From the NCBI GenBank assembly GCA_016714935.1, contig JADKBU010000036.1, forward strand, positions 1-35,249: a stretch of DNA of 35,249 nt. Reading direction: 5' to 3'. Source of the stretch: Candidatus Accumulibacter propinquus (GTDB lineage: Bacteria > Pseudomonadota > Gammaproteobacteria > Burkholderiales > Rhodocyclaceae). The position numbers and the translations under genes were made by a program. Shown here piece by piece: positions 1-6,551 of the stretch (positions are counted from its first letter, which is position 1; every line of letters starts with the position of its first letter). The notes under the pieces are model-generated. The model was not told where the DNA came from. It saw only the letters and a program-made list of their open reading frames with translations, and made no database searches.

Positions 1-6
1 CGAACA

Positions 7-38
7 CCCCGCTCAACGCCTTGTTTTGCGGGGTTTTT
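7..38 (+). terminator. Rho-independent terminator-like hairpin
   Basis: CCCCGC at 7-12 pairs with GCGGGG at 28-33 across a 15-base loop, and five T follow directly at 34-38. This has the form of an intrinsic terminator for a plus-strand transcript entering from left of the window. The loop is rather long, so the call is moderate. Confidence 0.5.
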
Positions 39-111
39 CGTTTATACCTCCTGCTTCGCCTACCCAACAAATGTCATATCAGACGCATTTTGGCGTCTTA
101 CGGGGCGTTTA

Positions 112-157
112 TCTCGAAACCTCCTGACTTCGGAAATTTGGTACGGATTTTTCAAGC
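112..157 (+). repeat. Direct repeat copy 1 (46 bp)
   Basis: This segment matches 2136-2182 in the same orientation with three substitutions and one extra T in the second copy. The shared core includes AAATTTGGTAC. The two copies flank the citrate synthase gene. Similarity appears to stop at both edges, so this is a short discrete intergenic repeat and not a recent gene duplication. Its family is not recognised. Confidence 0.7.
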
Positions 158-411
158 TGTTGTTTAGATGTACGTTTTTAGGGCTGCGGGCGTGTTTCGT
201 GTTGGCTTATGCTTTGGTTCCGTGAGGTACGCCATCGCGAAATGTCTGGTGGGTGATCGGTAATCGACGGGCTATTCCCGCCGTGCAAGGTCACGATGTA
301 AGATGACCGTTCCTGCTCCCACCGTTGCGGGCATTCGCTCTTCTACACGAAGGCTAAATCGTTGTTCATCCGGGTCGGGGGCCATTCAGGGGCCTGGCGC
401 CAAGTTCAAGA

Positions 412-441
412 TTGACGCCGCTTGCAGGGGGTGCATATACT
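412..441 (+). promoter_or_regulatory. Sigma70-type promoter for gltA
   Basis: TTGACG at 412-417 (-35) and TATACT at 436-441 (-10) are separated by 18 bases, each one base off the consensus. Transcription would start near 448, giving an untranslated leader of about 140 bases before the ATG at 592. This is the strongest promoter match noticed in the window. Confidence 0.6.
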
Positions 442-591
442 CTCCGTGGCGCCACGCGACTTGTTGTGCCTGGCGAGATTCTGCACACAGGGAAGATCTG
501 TCGGGCGGACGCAGCAAGGGTGGACTCACCTTCCGGGCTGAGTCCGTTCTCCCGAATGATGACGAGTTGCACGCAGGAAGGGGGCCGGAAA

Positions 592-1926
592 ATGAAACGC
601 GCACTTCCCGATCTGACGATCGCTCCGCCGGTAGAGGGCGAGAAAGTGACCATTGTCTTTCATGCAGACGGGAGGCAATACGATCTTCCCGTGCTTGCAG
701 GTACCCACGGTCCCAAGGTCATTGACGTCCGGCCGCTCTACGCAGAGACGGGCTACTTCACCTACGACCCGGGGTTCATGTCGACCGCGAGCTGCGATTC
801 GGCGATCACCTTCATCGACGGCGAGCGCGGCATCCTTCTGCATCGCGGATACCCCATCGAAGAACTTGCGGCCCATGCCGACTTCCTTGAAGTCTGTTAT
901 CTCCTCCTCTACGGGAAGCTACCTACGCAATCAGAACTCAAGCAATTCGACGATCTGATTGGCCACCACACCATGGTCCACGAGCAGTTCAAGCGGTTAT
1001 TCGAGGGCTTCCGCCGGGATGCACACCCGATGGCAGTGATGGTGGGCACCGTCGGAGCGCTGAGCGCTTTCTATCATGACAAGATCGACATCACGGATCC
1101 CGAAGCCCGGATGGTGGCAACGCACCGCCTCATCGCCAAGATGCCGACCATCTGCGCAATGGCGTTCAAGTACTCGCTCGGGCAACCCTTCCTGTACCCT
1201 CGCAACGGGTTGGGATACGCCTCAAATTTCCTCCGGATGGCTTTTGGCATACCCGCACAGGAATATGTGGTGAGCCCTGTGCTGGCACGCGCCATCAACC
1301 GTTTTCTGGTGCTGCACGCCGATCACGAGCAGAACGCCTCCACGGCGACGGTGGGCATTGCCGGCTCGAGTCATGCCAATCCTTATGCATGCGTCGCCGC
1401 CGGAATCACGGCACTTTGGGGGCCGGACCACGGTGGCGCAAACGAGGCGGTGGTGAACATGCTCGAGGAGATCGGGAGCAAGGACCGTATCCCCATCTAC
1501 ATCAAGCGTGCCAAGGACAAGAGCGATCCTTTCCGGCTTACCGGCTTCGGTCACCGGGTTTACAAGAATTACGACCCACGTGCGGCGATCCTGCGCGAAT
1601 CCTGCCACGAGGTACTCGCGGAACTGGGCAAGAATGAAGAACCGTTGTTCGCGCTGGCCCTCGAACTTGAGCGCATTGCCCTTGATGACGATTACTTCGT
1701 CCAGCGCAAGCTGTTTCCCAACGTCGACTTCTACTCGGGCATCATGCTGCGGGCCATTGGTTTCCCCAAAGCGATGTTTCCGTCTCTCTTCGCGCTTGGC
1801 CGCACGATCGGCTGGATCGCTCAATGGAAAGAGATGATCGAGGCGCCGGATCAACATATCGCTCGGCCAAGACAGCGTTACACCGGTCATCCGATTCGGC
1901 CCTATTTACCCCTCGCGGAGCGCTGA
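592..1926 (+). CDS. gltA: Type I citrate synthase
   Basis: Condenses oxaloacetate and acetyl-CoA to citrate, the entry step of the TCA cycle, in the cytoplasm. The 444-residue product matches the long, hexameric, usually NADH-sensitive citrate synthases of Gram-negative bacteria. The active-site residues are all present: His280 in the WGPDHGGAN motif, His321 in GFGHRVYKNYDPRA and Asp379 in NVDFYSG, plus the HADHEQNAS substrate-binding stretch from residue 242. The frame stays open upstream to a TTG at 412, but that falls on the -35 box. The ATG at 592 is preceded by AGGAAGGGGG and begins a normal family N-terminus, so it is chosen. The gene stands alone, not next to sdh genes as in many proteobacteria, so it may be a second citrate synthase; that part is inference. 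The acnB gene at the far end of the window encodes the next enzyme of the cycle. Confidence 0.97.
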   Translation: MKRALPDLTIAPPVEGEKVTIVFHADGRQYDLPVLAGTHGPKVIDVRPLYAETGYFTYDPGFMSTASCDSAITFIDGERGILLHRGYPIEELAAHADFLEVCYLLLYGKLPTQSELKQFDDLIGHHTMVHEQFKRLFEGFRRDAHPMAVMVGTVGALSAFYHDKIDITDPEARMVATHRLIAKMPTICAMAFKYSLGQPFLYPRNGLGYASNFLRMAFGIPAQEYVVSPVLARAINRFLVLHADHEQNASTATVGIAGSSHANPYACVAAGITALWGPDHGGANEAVVNMLEEIGSKDRIPIYIKRAKDKSDPFRLTGFGHRVYKNYDPRAAILRESCHEVLAELGKNEEPLFALALELERIALDDDYFVQRKLFPNVDFYSGIMLRAIGFPKAMFPSLFALGRTIGWIAQWKEMIEAPDQHIARPRQRYTGHPIRPYLPLAER

Positions 1927-2299
1927 TACTCAGGCACGCAGTGGTACTGGGTTGCGGCCTGGCCCGGCCGGCTTGCCCGGCCCCAAACCAACTCCTGACG
2001 TGCACTTTATCGCAGGCTCACGCCTGGACTCGCCATGGGCGTCAATGACCGCACCAGCCAAGCCCTGCGGATGGGTTCCGTCTATCGACATTCGCCAGCA
2101 GCGCTCCTAAAGTCTGCCGCCCCAGGGACCATTTCTCTCGAAACCTCCGGACTTCGCAAATTTGGTACGTATTTTTTCAAGCGGGGGGGTTTGCTTTGCC
2201 CGGCTTGGGCGGGGGGTGTGTTGGCGTCGGCTGTGGTTTTCTTGCCGTAGCCCGGGGCGAAAAGAGGCTCATCTGGTGCGCTCTTGTAATGGGATAATG
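1927..2299. other. Intergenic region between gltA and the IS element
   Basis: About 370 bases with no credible gene. It contains the second copy of the direct repeat (2136-2182), followed by a G-rich run and sequence leading to the left end of the insertion sequence. The left flank shows no frame that could be the missing 5' half of the GNAT remnant found on the other side of the IS. Confidence 0.55.
2136..2182 (+). repeat. Direct repeat copy 2 (47 bp)
   Basis: Near-identical to 112-157 in the same orientation, with three substitutions and one added T in the T-run. It lies ~120 bases left of the IS1595 end. The copies may be members of a dispersed intergenic family or scars of an older mobile element; the window does not distinguish these. 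Confidence 0.7.
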
Positions 2300-2322
2300 C
2301 GGCATTATGGAGCAGCCACCCC
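2300..2322 (+). repeat. IS1595 left terminal inverted repeat
   Basis: Begins CGGCATTATGGAGCA and matches the reverse complement of 3962-3984 with one mismatch (G versus A at the 16th base). The exact outer base is uncertain by one or two positions because no target duplication fixes it. Confidence 0.85.
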
Positions 2323-2431
2323 AACCTCCTGGGGGCCGTCCCGGCGCCGACGCTTTTTCCGGCAAGCGCATCCTGTGAGCCCGGCCACGGATACACTGGT
2401 GCACACGACATACCCCCCGTGAGCCCCTGCG

Positions 2432-3460
2432 ATGAGTCTGCATTTCCTGCTGAAAGCCGAAGCCCGGACGCGGTCCCTGGTGGAAGTCCTGGGCATGAGC
2501 GACGATGATGCCTTTACCCTGTTCCGGCGCGTGCGCTGGGGCGATGGGGACGAAGTGATCTGCCCGCACTGCGGGCTGGTGCACCGGCACTACTTCCGGC
2601 CGGCGCGCCAGATTTGGCGCTGTGCAGGCTGCCAGGAGGATTTCTCCGTCACGTCCGGAACGATTTTCGCCTTCCACAAGCTACCTCTGCGCCTGTACCT
2701 GGCGGCGGTGATCCTCTTCGCTAACGCCGTGAAGGGCATTTCTGCCCTGCAGATGGGCCGCGACCTGGGCGTGTCCCACAAGACCGCCTACGTCCTCCTG
2801 CACAAGATACGGGAAAGCCTGCTGGTGAACCGGGATGAATCGGCCCTGACGGGTCACGTTCACGTGGACGGGGCGTATGTCGGCGGGAAGGTGCGACCGG
2901 AGAACAAGAAGGAAGACCGGGTGGACCGGCGCCTGGCCGAGAATCAAGACCCGGACAAGCGCTGCATCCTGGTGATGCGCGAGGCGCACACCGAGGCGGA
3001 GGTCGAGGCCGGCCACACCGGGGCCAGGAAGACGCTCACCTTCATCGTGAAGAATGAGAACCAGGCCGACCTCGGCAAACTGGCGCCAGCCTACATCGCT
3101 CCGGGTGCGGTGATCTGTGCCGACGAATCGGACGCCTACGACCTGCTGCCTGCCAAGTACGAGCTCCGCCGGGTGAACCACAGCCAGGAGTACCGCGCCG
3201 ATGACGGGACGACCAACAACCTGGCGGAATCGTACTTCTCCCGCTTCCGTCGCTGCCAGATCGGCCAGATCCACAAGCTTGCGCCGAAATACCTCGACAA
3301 CTACGCCAACGAGATGGCCTATCGGGAAGACACCCGGCGCTGGAGCAACGGCCACATTTTCCTGGATATCGTCGGCAAGTGCGCCCGTGCCCTGGTCAGC
3401 CGGGATTGGTGTGGGTACTGGCAGGGCAACCACCGGCTGGGGGAAAGCCTGGCGCTGTAA
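2432..3460 (+). CDS. IS1595-family transposase
   Basis: The 342-residue protein would cut and join the element's ends. The N-terminal part carries a zinc ribbon with Cys44, Cys47, Cys64 and Cys67 (CPHC and CAGC), the hallmark of IS1595 transposases. The catalytic RNase H-like domain shows Asp146 in HVHVDGAYVGG, an Asp in CADESDAYD (231 or 234), a conserved His250 in VNHSQEY, and Asn263 with Glu267 in TNNLAESYFSRFRR. This fits the D-D-N-E pattern of the family. The frame is uninterrupted and of normal length. No strong ribosome binding site precedes the ATG at 2432, which would fit low expression. It converges on the passenger gene, with only five bases between the two stops. Confidence 0.93.
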   Translation: MSLHFLLKAEARTRSLVEVLGMSDDDAFTLFRRVRWGDGDEVICPHCGLVHRHYFRPARQIWRCAGCQEDFSVTSGTIFAFHKLPLRLYLAAVILFANAVKGISALQMGRDLGVSHKTAYVLLHKIRESLLVNRDESALTGHVHVDGAYVGGKVRPENKKEDRVDRRLAENQDPDKRCILVMREAHTEAEVEAGHTGARKTLTFIVKNENQADLGKLAPAYIAPGAVICADESDAYDLLPAKYELRRVNHSQEYRADDGTTNNLAESYFSRFRRCQIGQIHKLAPKYLDNYANEMAYREDTRRWSNGHIFLDIVGKCARALVSRDWCGYWQGNHRLGESLAL

Positions 3461-3465
3461 GGGTG

Positions 3466-3900
3466 TCATGCGACTGACCAGGTTGCGCCGTGTCCGTCAC
3501 GGCCCGCGGGAATCAGCGTGCCGGTGCGCTCCAGGCGATGCACGACGGCAATGGCGTTCTTCCGCATCGGTTCGATCATGACCGTGGTGGATTCCAGGCC
3601 TTGGCGTGCCGCCAGGGCTTCGCCGATCTGGCGGCTGCTCAGCGCCGCGCCCTGAGCCTCGCGGAAGATGTCCAGAACCATGCGCTGGCATTCCCCCGGC
3701 CGGAAGAAGCGGTTCCGCGTCCGGTGTTCCTTGGCGCGGAGCGTCCGCAGGTCGATTTCCGGGGAAAACAGCTTGAGGGTCGCGTCCAGGTGGGCCAGAT
3801 CAGTTGCCAGTCGCCCCATTTCCTTCCTGTGATGCTCGATCAGCCCGGCCATCTCGGCACGCTTGGTTACCAGGGCCGTCACCACGTGGCTCTCTGCCAT
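3466..3900 (-). CDS. IS passenger protein: coiled coil plus winged-helix-like domain
   Basis: A 144-residue protein encoded inside the IS, between transposase and right terminal repeat. Residues ~12-50 look like an amphipathic helix or coiled coil rich in Glu, Arg, Leu and His. Residues ~70-144 resemble a winged helix-turn-helix, with segments such as LSSRQIGEALAARQGL, VVHRLERTGTLIPAGR and a final GHGATW strand. The start at 3900 is well supported by an AGGAG-type site on the minus strand. I recall similar proteins beside other IS1595-like transposases, but no function is known to me. A regulator of transposition or a host-directed DNA-binding protein are both possible. The intact frame suggests it is maintained with the element. 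Confidence 0.8.
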   Translation of the reverse strand: MAESHVVTALVTKRAEMAGLIEHHRKEMGRLATDLAHLDATLKLFSPEIDLRTLRAKEHRTRNRFFRPGECQRMVLDIFREAQGAALSSRQIGEALAARQGLESTTVMIEPMRKNAIAVVHRLERTGTLIPAGRDGHGATWSVA

Positions 3901-3961
3901 GAAAAATGCTCCTGTTCGTCGAAAACAAGTGCATTTTGGCTGAGCCGACGGCTAGGCGCTG

Positions 3962-3984
3962 GGGGTGGTTGCTCCATAATGCCG
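3962..3984 (-). repeat. IS1595 right terminal inverted repeat
   Basis: Reverse complement begins CGGCATTATGGAGCA, matching the left end at 22 of 23 positions. Immediately to the right, coding sequence of a truncated acetyltransferase begins. Confidence 0.85.
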
Positions 3985-4165
3985 GGAATTGCTGTTAGTG
4001 GATGCTCTGACGCGGGCGCAACGAATCTACACTGAGGGTGGCGGTATCGGTCTGTTCGTTGATGTCATCGATCAGCAGGCAGCGACCTGCTACCAGCGCT
4101 TCGGTTTCGTGGCATCACCGGATAACCCACGGTTGCTCTTCCTGTCGGCAAGGGGGATGGTGTGA
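3985..4165 (+). pseudogene. GNAT acetyltransferase, C-terminal remnant cut by the IS
   Basis: Reading from GAA at 3986 to the TGA at 4163-4165 gives ~59 residues typical of the C-terminal half of GNAT N-acetyltransferases. They include ELLLVDAL (the helix following the acetyl-CoA loop), GLFVDVID, YQRFGFVASPDNP and LLFL. This pattern is common in the TacT-like acetyltransferases that pair with DUF1778 antitoxins, but the assignment to that subgroup is inference. No start codon, N-terminal half or acetyl-CoA P-loop is present: the frame enters directly from the IS right end. The sequence left of the IS does not supply the missing half. It is therefore a dead fragment, and no antitoxin gene is seen nearby. 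Confidence 0.75.
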
Positions 4166-4312
4166 GTTGGTGAGTGATGGACGGCGATCCGCCGTAACAG
4201 AACAAGAAAGGGTGCCGATCACCCTCACTGGCTTCCGGTTTGGCGCGAGATTCAACAGGCGGGCTGCCTGCCGACTGGCAACCGGCAATTTTCGAACAAC
4301 ATGGAGTGGGCA

Positions 4313-5047
4313 ATGAAGAATCTGGTTCTGGCGCTTTTGTTGGCGATGCAGGCCGTGGTGCTTGCGCATGCCGAGCCTTCTGCACCTCGCGCTACGGGGA
4401 TCGGGATCAAGGATTACCCCTGGCAGGCGCTGGCGGGCGAAAAGAACGAAGCGCTGGAGCGCAAGGGCAGCAGAAAGCGCGGTGCGGTCCTCTACGCGCT
4501 GTGTCGCAGTTGCCACCTCCCGTCGGGGGGTGGCCGTTCGGACGGCAGCATCCCTCAGATCGCGGGCCAGCACAGCAGCGTGCTGATCAAGCAGATGGCC
4601 GACATCCGCGCCGGTTTGCGGGACAATCCAACGATGTACCCGTTTGCGGCGGCACTGACCGATCCGCAGGATCTGGCCGATCTCGCCGCCTATCTCGAAG
4701 GGCTGTGCATCCCTCTCGAGCATGGCCAGTACGAGGCTCAAGACGCCGTCAAGCAAGTGGCGAACGGCAGAGAGCTTTACGAAAAGGAGTGCAGGGCATG
4801 CCACGGGCCCAGCGGTGAAGGCTCCAGGCACAAGCGCTATCCGGTGATCGCAGGGCAGCACTATGCATACCTGCTGCACCAGATGACCCAGATCCGCGAC
4901 GGCCAGCGCCGCAACGCCGATCCCGAAATGGTCAGGATCATCAGCAAGTACAACGACGATCAACTGCTCGCGATATCGGCTTACCAGTCGAGCCTGGTGA
5001 TGCCTGGTAAAACGTGCAAGGCCAAGGCGCCGGCCATGCGGCAGTAG
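4313..5047 (+). CDS. Secreted diheme cytochrome c (c4-like)
   Basis: A 244-residue periplasmic electron carrier. An N-terminal signal peptide of ~20 residues ends in AHA. Two class I cytochrome c domains follow, with heme-binding motifs CRSCH (Cys64-His68) and CRACH (Cys160-His164). Downstream Met residues in NPTMYPF and in the C-terminal domain are candidate axial ligands. Two similar domains in ~200 residues is the cytochrome c4 arrangement, which usually donates electrons to terminal oxidases. The ATG at 4313 is chosen over 4301 because a GGAG site lies five bases upstream of it and it gives a clean signal peptide. It is the first intact gene to the right of the IS, preceded by ~150 bases with two small hairpins (4181-4195, 4210-4224). 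No oxidase genes are adjacent, so its partner is unknown. Confidence 0.9.
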   Translation: MKNLVLALLLAMQAVVLAHAEPSAPRATGIGIKDYPWQALAGEKNEALERKGSRKRGAVLYALCRSCHLPSGGGRSDGSIPQIAGQHSSVLIKQMADIRAGLRDNPTMYPFAAALTDPQDLADLAAYLEGLCIPLEHGQYEAQDAVKQVANGRELYEKECRACHGPSGEGSRHKRYPVIAGQHYAYLLHQMTQIRDGQRRNADPEMVRIISKYNDDQLLAISAYQSSLVMPGKTCKAKAPAMRQ

Positions 5048-5239
5048 GCACGCGGTTTTCGGTGCGTCGACGCTCGATCAGAGACCTGCTTCCGGTGGTG
5101 AAGCGCGGGTCGATCACCTTGAGGCAACCCTGTCGCGCATCTTTCAGCAGTTGATCGCCCCGCAGACAGAACCGGCAGCGATGGCGACGATAACCTTGGT
5201 CACTGCGCCCCCCTTTGTCGAGAAGGCCAGGGCTGGCGC

Positions 5240-6295
5240 TCAGGATTTCAGCGAAGACATGTCGATCACAAAGCGATACTTCACGTCACTCTTCAGCATG
5301 CGCTGGTAGGCGGCATCGATGTCCTGAATCTTGATGACCTCGACATCCGAGATGATGCCGTGCTGTCCACAGAAGTCGAGCAGTTCCTGGGTCTCGGCAA
5401 TGCCGCCGATGACTGAACCGGCCACCGACTTGCGGCCGAGGATCAGCGGGATGGTGCTCAGGAATGGCTCCAGGCCACCCACGTATCCGACGAGTACCAG
5501 CGTTCCGTTGAGTTTCAGTGTGGGCAGATAGGGATTGACATCATGTACGTAAGGCACCGTGTCGATAACCAGATCGAAGCGTCCTTTGACGGCTGCCATC
5601 TGTGCTTCATCGGTGGAGAGCACGATATGGTCGGCCCCCAGCCGGCGTGCGTCCTGCTCCTTGCCTGGCGAACGGGTGAATAACGTGACCTCGGCGCCAA
5701 GGGCTCTGGCCAGTTTCAGTCCCATGTGACCCAGACCGCCCAGGCCGGTAATCGCCACCTTGCTGCCCTTGCCGACCTGCCAATGCCGCAGCGGCGACCA
5801 CATGGTGATTCCGGCGCACAGCAGCGGCGCAGCACCAGCCAGGTCCAAACCATCCGGAACCTTGACGACGAACTTCTCGGAGGCCACGATCTTCTCCGAG
5901 TAGCCGCCGTAGGTGGGTCGCTGGTCGTGGCGGTCGTGCGAGGCGTACGTCAGGGTATGGCCGGCTTCGCAGTATTGTTCCAGCCCTTGCTTGCAGGGGT
6001 CGCACTGCCGGCAGGAATCGACCATGCACCCGATGCCGACATGATCGCCCGGCTTGAAGCGGGTGACATCGGTGCCGGTGCTGATTACGCGCCCAATGAT
6101 TTCATGGCCGGGAACCAGGGGATAGAAACTCCAGCCCCAATCATCGCGCACCATGTGCAGGTCGGAGTGGCATACCCCGCAGTTCACTATCTCGACCATA
6201 ACGTCATCAGGACGTGGATCACGGCGCTCGAACCGGAAGGGAGCCAGGGTATCCTTTGCTGATTGTGCGGCATAGCCCAGTACGTTCATCGTCAT
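5240..6295 (-). CDS. Zinc-dependent NADP(H) alcohol dehydrogenase, CAD/YahK type
   Basis: A 351-residue medium-chain dehydrogenase expected to interconvert aldehydes and primary alcohols with NADP(H). Catalytic zinc ligands are visible as Cys42 in CGVCHSD, His64-Glu65 in GHEIIG, and Cys160 in PLLCAGIT. The structural zinc is held by Cys95, Cys98, Cys101 and Cys109. The nucleotide-binding loop is GLGGLGHMG at 184-192. Length and motifs match the cinnamyl-alcohol-dehydrogenase-like branch that includes E. coli YahK; the physiological substrate cannot be read from sequence. It is transcribed alone on the minus strand, divergent from the sensor kinase and convergent with the cytochrome gene. The start at 6295 is an ATG with a weak GGAGA site; an ATG two codons later would also fit. 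Confidence 0.9.
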   Translation of the reverse strand: MTMNVLGYAAQSAKDTLAPFRFERRDPRPDDVMVEIVNCGVCHSDLHMVRDDWGWSFYPLVPGHEIIGRVISTGTDVTRFKPGDHVGIGCMVDSCRQCDPCKQGLEQYCEAGHTLTYASHDRHDQRPTYGGYSEKIVASEKFVVKVPDGLDLAGAAPLLCAGITMWSPLRHWQVGKGSKVAITGLGGLGHMGLKLARALGAEVTLFTRSPGKEQDARRLGADHIVLSTDEAQMAAVKGRFDLVIDTVPYVHDVNPYLPTLKLNGTLVLVGYVGGLEPFLSTIPLILGRKSVAGSVIGGIAETQELLDFCGQHGIISDVEVIKIQDIDAAYQRMLKSDVKYRFVIDMSSLKS

Positions 6296-6551
6296 CTCGT
6301 TTCTCCGGCTCTGATTGGCAAATAGTCGGGCGCTTCTTGCTTGGTTGCCTGTCGTTGTGGCATGCCCCGCCCAGATGCCTTCAATGTAGTGTTTCTGGAT
6401 GCATTTGAAAAGCAGGTAGAATTTGCATGAGCTTGAAGCACTTCCGGATAGATCATCGTCTGTCGGACTGGACTTGCAGCAGATGCAGCGGCCGGTTCAC
6501 CTTCCTTGCCGGACTGGCTGGCTGGACATGTACCGTTTGGGATCGCCAGAG

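Larger units (their letters stand above)
1..591. other. Intergenic region upstream of citrate synthase
   Basis: No convincing gene lies here; the open frames look like chance frames or the 5' extension of gltA. It holds a terminator-like hairpin (7-38), a perfect 6-bp hairpin AGACGC/GCGTCT (81-86 and 93-98, loop ATTTTG), the first copy of a ~46-bp direct repeat (112-157), and the gltA promoter (412-441) with a leader of roughly 140 bases. Nothing else is recognised. Confidence 0.6.
2300..3984. mobile_element. IS1595-family insertion sequence with passenger gene
   Basis: A 1685-bp element bounded by 23-bp terminal inverted repeats. The left repeat is 2300-2322 and the right is 3962-3984 on the opposite strand; both begin CGGCATTATGGAGCA and they match at 22 of 23 positions. 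It contains a plus-strand DDE transposase (2432-3460) and a convergent minus-strand passenger gene (3466-3900). The 8-bp flanks GGATAATG and GGAATTGC do not form an exact target duplication, although 8-bp duplications are usual for this family. The right end abuts a truncated GNAT gene. Both element genes look intact, so it may still be mobile. Confidence 0.88.

Noticed and set aside
303..725. 140-codon plus-strand open frame overlapping the start of gltA
   Set aside because: It overlaps gltA out of frame, has Arg/Ser-rich low-quality composition and no ribosome site.
1941..1982. GGCC-rich inverted-repeat-like sequence just after gltA as a terminator
   Set aside because: GC-rich dyads are present but no T-run follows, and the pairing is one of several equivalent weak options.
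2284..3992. Possible 8-bp target duplication around the IS
   Set aside because: Candidate flanks GGATAATG and GGAATTGC share only their first few bases, and shifting the boundary by one base does not improve the match.
4181..4224. Two small hairpins (ACGGCG/CGCCGT and GGGTG/CACCC) before the cytochrome gene
   Set aside because: Short stems without a T-run or known riboswitch features; expected fairly often in GC-rich DNA.
5144..5203. 19-codon minus-strand frame with GTG start and a strong AAAGGGGGG site, downstream of the alcohol dehydrogenase
   Set aside because: The ribosome site is striking and the peptide is hydrophobic, but it is too short to judge without comparison. No family resemblance is seen, so it is not called.
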